Below, in pieces: positions 22,796 to 56,424 of a stretch of 64,000 bases of DNA (position 1 is its first letter; each line of letters begins with the position of its first letter). The notes beneath the pieces are model-generated. The model did not search any database. It was not told where the DNA came from and saw only the letters and a program-made list of their open reading frames with translations. Made by a program: the position numbers and the translations under genes. Origin of the DNA: Yponomeuta sedellus. Its lineage: Eukaryota > Arthropoda > Insecta > Lepidoptera > Yponomeutidae. Where the stretch lies: assembly GCA_934045075.1 (NCBI GenBank), contig OW203727.1, positions 18,412,861 to 18,476,860 of the forward strand. Reading direction: 5' to 3'.

Positions 22796-24003
22796 AAAGT
22801 GCCAAAAGTAATATACCTATAATTAGTATCGCCAACATCTGCCCAAAACATTGTTTCCTAAGGTTAGTTGTTTAAAAGAATACATTTTAATATTTTTACC
22901 ACTGCGTTCATTTAACGCGTGAATACTAATTAAGTAATGAGTTACATTGATAGTAGAGCAGAGACATGCTTAAGATAAGGAACACTCATTACTAAATGTA
23001 AGCACTCCCAAGGTATATTAAAGAGAGAAAGCTCATTGACATTTTGCTTTCCCAAAAAGGTGACGTTGACTTTAGATCATAATAATGATTCGTAGCCTGT
23101 GCAGTGATGTTCTGTATGTCTTGGGTATCGTCTGTGGTATTATTGACTTAATTTTTATAGCGCTCGATGTCTACCTAGCTTAAGTTGAGACAGAAAACGA
23201 TGTAATATTATTCCTTTATGGAATGTGACTAAAGAAATATACAAATGGAGTAAAGATTTGGTAAGCTGTTTGAATAGTGTCTGACTCCCGGTTTCTTATT
23301 TAAAGGTATCGCTTAGTGACTCGTTCTCTCTTGATTTCTTCGAAGTGATCTGAAGAGATCGAGTGATAATGGTACAAAGGTACTCGAGTGTAGACCACAG
23401 CTTGTACCAACGAGGCAGATTTTTGAAAGCTATTGGATGAGGATAGCAAGGAGTAGCGTGCCTTGGACTAGCGGTGGACGAGTTTGAGTTTAGGATTCTT
23501 TTCGTCTTTGCTCTATCTTAAAACCGGTCACACATACAAGTGTCAAACTTGGTGTCACTATAATGCGTAGTCTATAATATAAATTACCAAGAGCTGGTAT
23601 CTAAAAACTGAAATTACGTCCTGGAGTTTGGGATCTTAAAATTGAATCAGGAGGACGCCCAATGATCTCAGTTGTTTTTCAGTAGGAACGTCTTAGGCAA
23701 GCAGTCAGTTTTTTCAGAAAGCGGTTCTGAATACGCTTGGACTTAGTCATTCTTGTCTTCCTCTGTAAATACCATGCGTAACTAACTTGCGACATCTCAC
23801 TAAAAGCCAGTCTTAAGTCGTCTCTATGCAATAGGACAAAAAAATCCAAAGTAAAAAATATATAATGAACACTCTTGTGCGGTTGTGCGTGTGTATGTTA
23901 TCTACAACTTACGGAACTTCTGTGCATTTCTTTTCTTAATTTATCTCTTGACTCAATAATGACACTTGTATCCACAATAATGGAGCAACACAGTTGTTAT
24001 CTT
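22796..24003. other. No gene seen; upstream of allantoicase
   Basis: Presumed 5' flank of allantoicase. An AATATATAAT stretch lies near 23867, about 200 bp before the start codon, rather far for a TATA box. No coding region recognised. Confidence 0.45.
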
Positions 24004-24008
24004 TCAGT
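24004..24008 (+). promoter_or_regulatory. Possible initiator of allantoicase
   Basis: TCAGT, the arthropod Inr core, 60 nt before the start codon. It could equally be a splice acceptor of a 5' UTR exon (TATCTTTCAG|T). Undecided. Confidence 0.3.
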
Positions 24009-24067
24009 CTAGGAATGAACTTGTTTGAGGAAAGTAGTCGAAGGAACATTTGGATTTAAAAGTCACA

Positions 24068-45334
<21,267 letters not shown>

Positions 45335-45456
45335 ATACTTACTTATTTAGTACGATATATTATTGCGTTTGTTGTTTAACGTTACTAATAATTTTATCCA
45401 TCTATGAAGAGTTGTAAAAACATCATTAAAATTTGCGATGTCTGTCCGTCCGAATA

Positions 45457-45498
45457 CACAGTAGATTTGAGGACTATGGAGTCCTCAAATCTACTGTG
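45457..45498. repeat. Perfect 19-bp-arm palindrome
   Basis: CACAGTAGATTTGAGGACT, spacer ATGG, perfect reverse complement. 123 bp after the allantoicase stop. Confidence 0.95.
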
Positions 45499-46380
45499 GT
45501 CTTCTATTAAAGTCTGTGCCTTTCTTTTGGACTAGTGTCCATGCGACTTTTTTCCGTCGTCGAAACGTCGAGGTAAAATAGCTACGCGATTAAGCCCCGA
45601 AAATATTCTAACTATGTGTACAAGTCGCGAATGTTTAAAATATGTTGTATACAGTGGTATTTTTTACTAACTTTTTCCTCATTACATAGTTGAAGGCAAC
45701 TTACATTGTATATTGTCATTTAAAAACAGTAGGTATGCAAATTATTTACGTTGAAATGTCTGTTTTCTCAGATAATATTACGTTTCAATGACTTTATATA
45801 TTTCAACTCCTATTCCTGACTTCATTAACATGTGAACTAACTCAAAACTTTGTAAAAATACATGAAGGCATAAATTTATCGGCAACCCAATAGAAATAAA
45901 ATTCCAAGTAGACTGTCAGCTTTCCAAAAAGAAAAAGAACTGCGAAGCTTTTAGCCTTTCACCCCAAGCATAAACACAAACACGAGAGAAAGTCTATTCC
46001 TGTTGAAATATTGACACGAAAATTTGCATTATTTTGTCGTTTGTAGAGGCTACCTTTTTGATAAGGTGGCACGCCAATGGGAAAGCTAAACTCTCAGGAA
46101 TATTTCAGGCAAATACATACACAGGGCCGTGACAAGGGTTGACGGGGGGATAGCTGAGTGGCAATTATTGGTACTAGAATACAAAACGTTCCGTTACACC
46201 TTCGGAAGAACCCGATATTTTGGGCCCTTCTTCCTCGACATACTGAATCTTCTTTTTGCTGAACTGGAATGACTTCGAAATTTTCTTTGTGATCTTGATC
46301 AATTAGGTATTCAAAGTCGCATTGTACTAAGACTTTTTTCGGTGTTTTCTCGTAGTCCCATTATTTGGTCGCGTTATGTA
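45499..46380. other. No gene seen
   Basis: Contains a CGTCGTCGAAACGTCGAGGT block (45554) whose reverse is at 52955. Otherwise unassigned. Confidence 0.45.
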
Positions 46381-46500
46381 ATGAAATAAAAATGTTTTAT
46401 TCAAAGTACCGCAGAAACTGCGGCTTAATGAACGTTACATAACGAGTCAAACTAGTTGTCAATTTCAAAATCTAGATCATTTTGGAGAAAAAATGGACGA
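46381..46500 (-). mobile_element. LINE or SINE tail, reverse
   Basis: GTACCGCAGAAACTGCGGCT, TTAATGAACGTTACAT and CAAAATCTAGATCATTTTGG. Forward relatives are at 6440-6530, 26806-26865 and 54745-54860. Confidence 0.55.
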
Positions 46501-46550
46501 AAAAACTCCTTACTAACCGTCTTTTCAATGTCCATAATTAACAGAGTTTA

Positions 46551-46742
46551 AGTTTAAGTTCTAAGGACAATTTTAAAAAACCTATTTAGAGGCTGTACGT
46601 AATACAGAGAATATTGTAAAGAGGTTCGAAATGTCACTGACGCCAGTGAGTCACCCATTAGCTCAGTTGGAAAGAGCCCTGGCACGGATCGCGGGTTCGA
46701 ATCCCGGCATGGGTGGAATTTTCAGCCTCTAAATAGTTTTTT
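46551..46742 (+). mobile_element. SINE-A, 5'-inverted
   Basis: 8-bp target duplication AGAGTTTA (46543-46550 and 46743-46750). Reversed tail TTCTAAGGACAATTTTAAAA to TATTTAGAGGC, then direct GTACGTAATACAGAGAATAT. Confidence 0.85.
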
Positions 46743-46765
46743 AGAGTTTACATAATTTTTACAAA

Positions 46766-46811
46766 ACTCATGGGATAGTAAGGGATAGTTATCCCTAACT
46801 ATCCCATGAGT
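46766..46811. repeat. Palindrome, one mismatch
   Basis: ACTCATGGGATAGTAAGGGA and its near-perfect reverse, only 15 bp after the SINE-A target duplication. Confidence 0.9.
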
Positions 46812-49099
46812 CCCGTTATTTGTCATTAATGGGTCCACGAGAAATCACCCATGTCTTACCCCGCTGTCTGTGACTTAACTATTATATACGGGCTGAGGGT
46901 GATGGTTCAAATGATGATGATGGGAAAACAGGATATGACAATAATGAGGTTTAATGAGCGATTTTCTGACAGCTCCTAAGAAATAGTTCCAATCTCGCTA
47001 CTAGATGGCGATGCTGTCTACGTACGTAGTTTTTTTTTAATACCGCTGAGAGACCTTTATTAGTCTGTGTTTGTATATCACTGTCGTCGTCGAAGTTGAA
47101 GTTTTGTTAGCACTGTCGAAGATTTTATTACAAAACAGACGTCATTATACCTACCTACTTAATTTTAAGTTTTTAACAGTGCATTTTAATGACTTGTCAT
47201 AAATTGATGATTTGTTGATTGACTTCTTTGATACAAAAGAAGAAAAAAAACAATTACCAAACAACCGGTTTGTTTTGTAAAAGAAATTACTAGAGTTGGT
47301 TAAATTGTTCTGTGGTCTAGACGGAACACAGAGTATATTACTATATGAGACGGAATGACAGATGTTCACAGATTACAGATATATTGTGAAAAAAAAATCA
47401 AGTCAAGTTTTATCAGAGCCATCTGTCGGAGTTTCAAGAACTATTTTTTGTTTTTAATTTGCTCTAGGAAAATCCCTCATTAGAGAAATATTTGTGACAA
47501 CAGTGACACACGATGATGCCAACCGTTGCAAACATTGAATATACTGATTTTAATGTTGCCAACTTTTAAGGAAAAAACCCTAACGAGCGCGTCGCTAGCT
47601 GCTGTGGCCTTGCAGTTAACTTCGTTTTAGATTTCTTCGAGCTTTAGTTGAGTCCAATTTACGTAAGGTATATTTTTTGGTACTCAATGAACACTCACCG
47701 TCCATCAAGAATTGATTCCCACTATCTTTACTTTTTTACTTATGAGAAAAAATATTAGTCGCTAAAATATTTTTTGTCGATTCCTCAGCATTTCCCAAAG
47801 ATTTATTAGTAATTTAGGCCCAAAAGACCATGTAAATATTATACAAAGAACAATGCGATTTTTTTTTAAAGTTAACACCTCTCACTTACATCTCTCGTCC
47901 TTTAAACAGGATAAGCTGAAACAAAGATGAATACCAAACGAAATTTACATCGAATAAAATACCTCATGAATGACTCAAGATCTAAGAGCAATCGAATGTC
48001 TTTGTTCAAGACTCAGCTTGAAATCAATAAGAACCGAATACCGTACGTAAGGACATATAACTAATCCTACCAGATCTCATTAATCACAACCAAGAAATTT
48101 TATTTATTTATTAGTTGTGTTGCAAGTAATTTTCTGTATTCGGTATTGGCTGGTGTTTATGATATGACCATTGGCGTATCTAGGGTTTAATCTCTAGAGA
48201 GAGGGGCTCTGAATAGCGACGGCCTACCAAACCGAATCGCAATGTATGTATGCGTGTATGTATGTAGATAACGAGTAATGTATGATTCATCTATTTGGAC
48301 TGTATTGGGTCGACGTATGACCTGTCTGGGACGTCCATTGCGCGCGCCATACAAACTTTATTCGTTCTTTTTATTCGTTGCCTTTAATTAATTCATTTTG
48401 TCTCGCAAAATATAAGTAATGTAACCCAAAACATTTGCAGCGAACGGGTGGCACGAGCTCTCTATTTTTCGACGCGCTTGTACGCCAGATTCTTCTGGGA
48501 TCGTATTTTCCTTTTGCGGCATATTTTTCTATCTCCGTACTGTTGTAAAACGAATCAAGTAAGGCACTTAGTACGGAACAGTTCAAGACCAAGGTGCATG
48601 GCACATAATCAAAGTGTTACCAAATTTTCTTTCTATGTCAAGTAGTTTTATTTTACAACTTTTTACTATGAATCTTCACTTACGAGTAGAATTAGAATTG
48701 TGTGTCACTTTAATATTTTTATTAATAATACAGTCTACTTATATTATATACCTACTTTACTGCCACTTATAAAACTAATCTTTGATTTTGCGGCCCAAAA
48801 CTAAAACTTTTCTAAACCTAGAATCTCGTTGGAACTGTATGTATCGACATACTACATTTATTGAAATTATCTACATGCACAGCATATTAAGGTTTTTGGA
48901 AGTAACCAATTGGATAGGTGTTTAGGAAACCATAAGGATACTACGAGCACCCAATTTTGGCTGATTGCAATTGTCAAGGATTTGGTGCACATAATTAAGC
49001 TCTAGATTAACTAACTCTTCGTTATACATATTTCATTTGATGATTGTTTCGTCCTTGTTATTGGCATTATTTCGTGCGGTAAACATTTATTTATATAGC
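46812..49099. other. No gene seen
   Basis: No recognisable exon. The minus frame 48604-48371 and the plus frame 48448-48645 overlap and neither matches a known family. Confidence 0.4.
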
Positions 49100-49695
49100 C
49101 GATAAACATCCCACTGCAGGGCACAGGCCTTCTTACAGAGAGAGAGAGAGAGATTGAGAGAGTATGGGCTTAATTACCCTGCGTGCCCACTGCGGATTGC
49201 CAATTTCAAGCGCTGAGTTATGTGAACACCCTATACACTCAGGTTTCCTTACTATGTTTTCCTTTACCGTTAGCGAGTGGTATTGCGCTATTGCGGTATT
49301 ACGCTGTGTGGTGTCGGCCTAGAAAATAGCACCAACCCAAATTCTTCCCGCGGGTGTCGTAAAGGCGACTAAGGGATACAAACCGGTGGGTGGGCAGCAC
49401 CGCCCCGTGCAGAACAATTCTACCAAACAGCGATCCCCAACCCGCATGCCCAACGTGGGGATTATGGGCATTACCCCCCAATGATGGCACAACCTTGCGC
49501 TATGGCGCTCATTAGGGGAGGGCTATGACCAGCAGTGGACCAATATAGCCTGAAGATGAGTGGTATTACTAATATAACTTCACAAGCGTACATAACTTAG
49601 AAAACAAAGTCATTGTTACATGCCTGCGCTGGGAATTGAACTTGGGTCTCTAGCATCTGAGTCCATCATTCTACCCACTGACCAACCACTGCTTC
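49100..49695 (-). mobile_element. SINE-C', full length, split by SINE-E
   Basis: Reversed tail CCCACTGCAGGGCACAGGCC with a GA-repeat, body GCGTGCCCACTGCGGATTGC, and beyond SINE-E the reversed head GGGAATTGAACTTGGG, CCCACTGACCAACCACTGC. Confidence 0.75.
49285..49557 (+). mobile_element. SINE-E inside SINE-C'
   Basis: Perfect 10-bp target duplication GAGTGGTATT (49275-49284 and 49558-49567). Confidence 0.85.
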
Positions 49696-50942
49696 TTAAA
49701 TATAAAATAATTGCGTTAAAATATTTCAATTGTATTTGGAGTTTATTTCAAAGATCCAAGAACAGAGGAAATTGTATACAAGCTTCGTCGGTTACCTTAT
49801 GGATTAAAATATTTTGACGCATCTTATGATGGGTACTATTATAATATTGCGTTAAAATATTTTCATAAGATGGGTACTATTACTATTGGTAATAGTTATA
49901 CCATGGCCTGGTAAAGATTAAAAAAAAACGTAAGGTTTTATGACTGGCTAAATCTACCTCAGCACGGAAGCTTGTTAAACTACTTATTTGGTTCTGCTAT
50001 TCCCTTACCCTCGGGAGGATAACGCCTCAGTCGCTGATAGAGAAAGTTTATTCTATTATGGAGGTCCTCAGACAAACATATTTTATTATTTATGCGGACG
50101 CCCGCGCGCCTAGATGGATGCGAATTATTGAAATAGTGCCCGCTCTTACCTTTTACGAAGGCCAAGTTTTGTTTAACGAGTTCTGAAAACTTTCTGTACG
50201 AAAATAATAGGGGTACACAATAGTAAGTTTCTCGTAAGTTCCCTATTGTTTGCTTTGGCAAGACTGTTTCTCTTAGTAGCTAAATGTTGTTCAACTACAT
50301 GTTGTTCTTAGAGCTTCAAATTTGTCTCTAACTAACGAAGTTTCATAATTTGCCCCGAATTTTCGCCTTTTGTTAATATTCGAATTTGGTAGGAGTAGGT
50401 ATCGGTTATAGATTATAAAATCGTTGTAGAAGTTTCCCAATGGTTTTTGTACGGAATCGATCTTTTCAAAATAGGTACTATATTACAAGAAAGCCGAATC
50501 ATGTTTAGTTGTTGCTTATTAAGTCAGTATGGCTAAGAGATACATTACGCATTACATTATTTATGTATTTATATATTATGATATATATATTTTTTTATTT
50601 ATGTAAATTATTTGTATGTATCTGTTGATAATTTTATTTATTCAAACTGTTATTTAGGCATGTATTTATATAGGTACCTCTGAAATAATCGTTTTCTATG
50701 TTTTTTTGTACATCTACTTCCTTCTCTAATGTATTAGTCCAGTTCATTCAAAGGTTGTCTGGAAGAGATCACTTTTAGTGATAAGGCTGCCGTCTGTACT
50801 CTGCGAAATATCTGCGTAATTTCCATTTTTATGTACAATAAAGTGTTCTCTATCTATCTATCTATGCATTGGATTAAGACGCAGCATACTTTTTACGGGA
50901 CCCTACGGAAATGGAGTCGAAGGCATAGCTAGTATGTATGTT
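49696..50942. other. No gene; LINE tail at 50740-50880
   Basis: 50740-50880 (TTCAAAGGTTGTCTGGAAGA, CAATAAAGTGTTCTC and TATCTATC) matches 61603-61760 in reverse. The minus frame 50261-49980 is not a recognised protein. Confidence 0.45.
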
Positions 50943-51165
50943 TGACGGCCTCGCTGGCGCAGTGGCTTGGCACGCTGACTGTAAAGGTCTCGGGTTCGAT
51001 ACCCGGCTGGGTCAAGCTAGGAAATGAAGTTTTCTATTAGTCTCGGGTCTTGGATGTTGTCGATGTATTTCTTGTATTAAATCTATCGTCGAGTAACACA
51101 AATCATTTAGTTGTACATAGTATGGGCCTATGGAGATATGTGTAATACGCCCACGAATATTTATT
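50943..51165 (+). mobile_element. SINE-B
   Basis: GACGGCCTCGCTGGCGCAGT, GGGTTCGATACCCGG and the body TCTCGGGTCTTGGATGTTGT. Confidence 0.8.
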
Positions 51166-51261
51166 ATTTATTATTATGTAAATAAACCGCTATAACCGCT
51201 CTAAAATATGTACTTCATTTTATTTCCCAATCTCGCCTTGACCAGACTTCTCAAAAGTAAC

Positions 51262-51632
51262 ATCAACGCTTTGTATACCCACTGGAGTGACACGGGTCTC
51301 TTCCTGCATCGCAGGAGGGCTAGGCCATACTCCACCACGGGGCCGAGTCCGGGTTGGTGGAGGATTGTAAGACAGTGGCGGGCCTTACTGTCAGAAAAGT
51401 TATGAAGCCGCCCAAAAGGCCTCGGACATGTCTTAGCGACTGCCATTACGCGATAGCCGACTCCAACGGCTTAACGTGCCTTGCGAAGCACGAAAACGCT
51501 CGGAAAAAATGCCACTAGCGGTAATCACGGGATGATCACCTGTCCAGCACCTGACCGCGCCAGTTGTAGCTTAACCCTAGTGCATGATTCCAATCACTCG
51601 GTTCCACTAGGCCACGAGCGCTGCATTTAAAG
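51262..51632 (-). mobile_element. SINE-D, full length, reverse
   Basis: CATCAACGCTTTGTATACCC to CACTAGGCCACGAGCGC, collinear with the reverse of 11461-11818. Confidence 0.8.
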
Positions 51633-52164
51633 TACTAACGGGCTAGAGAGAAGCAGAAGGAAAATACGGCCTTATTAATACATAGGTACCTACCGTAGGC
51701 ATTGTTTGCAGTTATAAACTTTTGAATTATGTATTCGAATATTTCGCTGTTGGTCGCGGGCTTTGTGGGCTCAGTGTGGACTTAAGTTTTGTACGTTTCA
51801 CCCGCACATTCAAACCCTAGCGCTGGAAAGTAAGCCTTAAGACTCGGGCTTAAGGTCGGTATAGCCTTCGGGAAGTTGACTGACAGGTTGGAAAAGTTAC
51901 CCGATTCCCATCGTTTTGATGTGGGTTCGACTCGGAGTTGTATTATTTTCAGGTTGAACTGGAGATGCGAGGTGTGGTGGCCCTTTGTGTTTGGTAGGCA
52001 AATAAGTAATGATGTCAGAATATTAATAATGCTATTACATGTTTCTTATTATAGTCGTGAACAAATATAATGGAAAGGTAAGTTTTCTGCTTTCTGAGAT
52101 AAAGTTATTGGATAATATTGACGATGAACCAAAACGATACATGAGTATTGACCTGAACATCATA
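51633..52164. other. No gene seen
   Basis: Unassigned. The frame 51876-52070 has no recognisable motif. Confidence 0.4.
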
Positions 52165-52169
52165 GTTTT

Positions 52170-52290
52170 AGTGCCGGTTTTGAATTGAGAATTTCACCAA
52201 GTTAATTTTAAAGAAATGGTCTGTCGCGCTCTTTCCTGGGAAATTCGAAGAGACAGCACTACAGTCAATTCAGAAACAGACCTTTAGCAA
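52170..52290. mobile_element. Short MITE, relative of 42284-42432
   Basis: TTAGTGCCGGTTTTGAATTG, AGAATTTCACCAAG and, reversed, CTGTTTCTGAATTGACTG. Confidence 0.5.
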
Positions 52291-52570
52291 AGTAAGGAAC
52301 TGTAAGGTTCACTTTACTACCAACTCATGGCTCCAATAAAAAATTTGCATGTTCATTTGCCCTCTCGCTTATTTTTTATGTTCATTAAATTTTCATGTTT
52401 AATACTTGACTAGAATCAAGTAACTACTTTAGCCGTACCAACTCTGAATTACATTCAATATTTTGCTATCAACCAGCCTGCGAGTTTTCTGTACTAACGT
52501 TATCTATTAGGTACTTAATTGGTTAACTTTGGACAACTGTTATTGGCCTTACTTTTAGTTATCAGTTAAT

Positions 52571-53122
52571 GAGTAATTATAATCAGTTTACGCTGTAGAC
52601 GACTACATCGTAAACTGGTTATAATTACTCCTAATTAAGTAAAATAAATAAATAATTATCTCTTTCGCCAACTTTCTCTTGTTAAAATTTTCGAAGCATG
52701 TTCAGACGTTGAAGCCATCGATAAAATATTACTTTAGTAATATTTTATCGATGTTGAAGCTTATATAATAGTGAAGGCCATCTATTGCAAAGCTATAACT
52801 TTCGTAGTTCATACACATTATTAACTCAATTCTGGAGTCACTTGAAAATTCAAGGTAGTGATTTCAGAATGAAGTGAAATCAGTGAAGAAAAATATTTTT
52901 TTAGAATATTTCCGGGGCTTGATCGCGTAGTAATTTATTGCTATTTTACCTCGACGTTTCGACGACGTTACAGTCATCGTGGTCCCGAGAAGACTGATGG
53001 CTGATGCCCGTTTGCATCTTCGGCTGATAAGGTTTCAGACTGCCCTCAATTAGCCATCACAAAACACTATTCCCTAATAATAAAATATTTTTTCGCAACC
53101 CTTTGCGAAAAATATTTTATTA
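52571..53122. repeat. Three short palindromes within 552 bp
   Basis: 52571-52630 (22-bp arms, one mismatch, GAGTAATTATAATCAGTTTA outward), 52717-52752 (perfect 17-bp arms ATCGATAAAATATTACT around TT) and 53078-53122 (about 20-bp arms TAATAAAATATTTTTT... with one length difference). A CGACGTTTCGACGACGTTAC block lies at 52959. Confidence 0.9.
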
Positions 53123-53149
53123 TATATACCTTATTAACTAAGGGTCTGA

Positions 53150-53245
53150 GGTGTTCAAATACCTCGCGGTGGGCACGCGTAATAATTAAGCACGTACTCT
53201 TTCTCTCTCTCTCTCTGAGAGAAGGTACGTGCCCTGCAGTGCAGC
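53150..53245 (+). mobile_element. SINE-C' 3' end with CT repeat
   Basis: CTCGCGGTGGGCACGCGTAA, (CT)n at 53200-53217, then GTGCCCTGCAGTG. Confidence 0.55.
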
Positions 53246-53718
53246 TTTAAAAATTCACAGTGCCAAGAAGGGGAGGCCGATGTTCGAAGTTTCGATTTTG
53301 GAGTAGGACGCAATATGAATGTATTAGAAATTTTATAATCCACGATACCTATATAAATAGATGCGGAATTTATCCTAGTTTCAAATTCTATAGTCAAATC
53401 CATTAAAATAATAATATAATTTGGACCAGGATATTTTTTCTTTAGCAAGTCAGTAAGGAACAACTAGCCCTATAGGAAGTTAGTTGTTCCGCTGTCAATA
53501 TACTGTATTATTATTGTTACGGTCATAGTTTTTATAGTAATTTCCATGAGTTTTAAAAGGCCGATATATGAGTCTCTATATTTTCTCTTCTTCCTTCAGA
53601 TTTGATCCTCTTCAGCAATCATCTTACTTTCTTTATCTTTCTAAAGGTTACCGCAGTTACTTGCTTCTTTTTAGTCCATTATACTCTAGTAAATACAACA
53701 ATAAAATTGTATATTACT

Positions 53719-54063
53719 GCCTCGCTGATCTAGCGGTTAACACATTTAGCCACCAAAGCAGACGTCATGGGTTTGACTTCCGCTAGAGACCGCCGTACTT
53801 AATTTATACTAATGGCCTTAGATAGGACGTATTTCCGTGTTTATGAAGACCATGCCTGGTTACCATTGAAAAAAAGGAAAGAAAGAAGACATTTATTCAT
53901 ATTGTCACGGAAACACAAAGTAAACACAAAACAAAAAGGCGAGCAAAATACACAAAATATAACAAAGACAAAAAACAATCGTGAAGAGAAAATGTCACAA
54001 GGTAGCCAATTGTACTGTATCTTTGTAATTATTTTCTGTTTGTTTTTTCCTGGTGCACAATAA
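53719..54063 (+). repeat. Weak tRNA-like head and LINE-type tail
   Basis: CTCGCTGATCTAGCGGTTAA and ATGGGTTTGACTTCC look like degenerate A and B boxes. GCACAATAAAGAATATTCTT at 54055 is a LINE-type tail. The frame 53812-54063 lies between these and is not called a gene. Confidence 0.35.
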
Positions 54064-54129
54064 AGAATATTCTTATGTTATCCAACTTTGGGACCATGAC
54101 AAGAGATTATATTGTGTGAGAGTTATACA

Positions 54130-54350
54130 AATAGCACTGACGACCTCTGTGGCGTAGCGGTAGCACATCTGCTTACCATGCAAGAGATCCCGAGTTCGAA
54201 TACCGGCTGGGGACAAAAAAACCCCAGGTCTTGGATGTTTACATGTTTGTGACGTCGTTGTTTCTGGTTCCCACGGCACAGGGTATCCTAGTGTGGGGTC
54301 AGAAGCAATGTATGTGCCTGTATGTAAATGTTATGTTATGTTATGTTATA
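54130..54350 (+). mobile_element. SINE with tRNA-like head, separate family
   Basis: CTCTGTGGCGTAGCGGTAGC, GAGTTCGAATACCGG, then CCAGGTCTTGGATGTTTACA and TTATGTTATGTTATG end. A distant relative may be at 57130-57330. Confidence 0.6.
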
Positions 54351-54860
54351 ACCTCGCTCTTTCAGCACCTGCAAGTAAATAGCAAGGACATTTTCCACGC
54401 CACCTCAACATAACCCGGAAAATCTAGTCCGCATTGTCTCTTCGGCCTAAAGTAGGTTCCTGGGTTACCCTTCATCGAGCAAGATGGTGGTCGGCGTCAC
54501 AAATGGGGTGTTGGCGCGCTGCCCAATGGACTGTGCGGTTAGCCCAGCCCATAGCGCAGGGTAGAGTGTTATAGAACGACCGATTTGACAGAAGTGTGTT
54601 ATGTGTATTAGTGTTAATGATTATTTAGATAACAATGATGTCTGGAATTAAAGCCAATACAAAGCACATGAGTTCTACGTTTAATGTCAAGTAATAATTA
54701 TAATTTAAACTCTGTGAATTAGGGACTTTGACAAGAGTGAGTTTGGAGTTTTTGTCCATTTTTTCTCGAAAATGATTTAGATTTTGAAATAAACATCTAG
54801 TTTATGTTGTAACGTTCAATAAGTTTCAGTTTCTGTGCAATTTTGAATAAAATACTTTGA
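54351..54860. other. No gene; LINE or SINE tail at 54745-54860
   Basis: TTTTTGTCCATTTTTTCTCG and GTAACGTTCAATAAGTTTCA match the family at 46381-46500 in reverse. Confidence 0.4.
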
Positions 54861-54873
54861 TTGTTTGTTTGAA

Positions 54874-55190
54874 TATACTATTCTATATTTTTAATGCACT
54901 AACCCGTGCTAAGGACAATTTAAAAACCCATTTAGAGGCTAAAAATTCCACCTATGCCGGGATTCGAACCCGCGACCTCTGGCTATCCGTGCTAGCGCTC
55001 TTTCCAACTGAGCTAATGGGTGACTCACCGGCACCAGTGAAATTTCGAACCTCTTTACACTATTCTCTGTATTACGTACAGGCAGCGACATCTGGCTGAA
55101 GTAAAGCGAGCGCTGGCACGGATAGCCAGAGGTCGCGGGTTCGAATCCCGGCATGGGTGGAATTTTTAGCCTCTAAATAGGGTTTTAAAA
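54874..55190 (+). mobile_element. SINE-A, inverted full unit plus direct 3' part
   Basis: 9-bp target duplication TTGTTTGAA (54865-54873 and 55191-55199). Nearly the whole unit is reversed (54893-55108), then a direct copy starts within the head (AGCGCTGGCACGGATAGCC). Confidence 0.9.
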
Positions 55191-55365
55191 TTGTTTGAAG
55201 TTTGAGAAAAATGGAAGAATCTTACTTGTCGGTTTTAAGGACGTCGCTCGTCTATGACGATGTGGTGCTTCCTGAGGCACCACAAATAATAGTTAAAATA
55301 CCTAAAGTTTCAGCGAGTAGTATCTAAATTAGTACCAAAAATGTAGCCAAGCATTATTGGTGGTA

Positions 55366-56424
55366 TTACATAGGCTGCTACTTATGTATGCGGAATCTGA
55401 GATTCCAATAATTTTAAACGCAATGTCTGACCTCCATGGTCAAATTCGTTCTTTTTTTAAATACTTGCCGCTAATATTTTTCTCTTATATACGTGTTTTG
55501 TTTTTTTTTGGGTTTAAAATGTCATATCGCTGAAAAAATGGAACCAACTCACTCGTGAAAATATTCGTGCTATAATTTATTACGATTTTCGACGTGTTTT
55601 AACGCAACAACAGTGCGTAGATCAATTAACTTCGACTTTTGGTTGTGAAGCTCCATCAAAAACGACTGTGTATCACTGGTTTAGTGAGTTTAATCGCGGG
55701 CGCAGTAAGCTCACGGACGAAGTTAAAGAAGGTCGCCCGAAATCGGTGGTTGTGCCACAAAATATTGAAGCTGTGCGAAAACTAATAATGCAAGACCGCC
55801 ATGTTACGTATCGCGAGATAGAGGCTATTCTGGGCATATGTATGACGAGCATTCATAGGATATTACATGAACATTTGTCTGTAAAAAAATTTGTTCGCGT
55901 TGGATCCCGCACAAATTAACTCAGGATCAAAAAGATGCTCGCGTCGAATGGTGCAAGAAAACCTTAAAAAAATTCGGAGTGGTACACGACCATTTCTTTG
56001 CCGGAAGTATTAGAAGAAATACGCAAAAACAACCAGCGACGCAGAATCATACTTCACTATGACAATGCCAGCTGTCATACATCTCAGGAAACAACTACAT
56101 TTTTGGATGGTCAAAAAATAGAATTGATGGGGTCATCCACCGTACAGCCCTGATTTGGCTCCCAATGATTTCTATTTATTCCCAAATGTAAAGAATAAAT
56201 TACGTGGTCAACGATTTTCGACCCGTGAAGATGCCGTAGATGCGTTCAAACAGCACGTTTTGGAGATACCTCAATCAGAGTGGAAAAAGTGATAAATTGG
56301 TTTGACGATGCAAAAGTGCATCGATCATAGTGGAGAATACTTTGAAAAACAATAAAAGCATATTTAGCCATATACATTTGTTTATTTTTTCTATTCCGCA
56401 TACATAAGTAGCAGCCCTCGTATT
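55366..56424 (+). mobile_element. Mariner element 2
   Basis: Perfect 24-bp inverted ends: GGCTGCTACTTATGTATGCG at 55372 and its reverse ending at 56415, with TA nearby on both sides. About 1.06 kb, shorter than a complete mariner. Confidence 0.88.
55530..56355 (+). pseudogene. Mariner transposase 2, deleted and frameshifted
   Basis: Frame 1: WNQLTRENIRAIIYYDF, APSKTTVYHWFSEF, EGRPKSVV, then a shift at about 55890. Frame 2: TQDQKDARVEWCKKTLKKF. The segment with the first catalytic Asp is deleted at about 55975. Then HYDNASCHTSQ (second Asp) and APNDFYLF (third Asp) remain, with another break near 56130-56150. Inactive. Confidence 0.85.
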
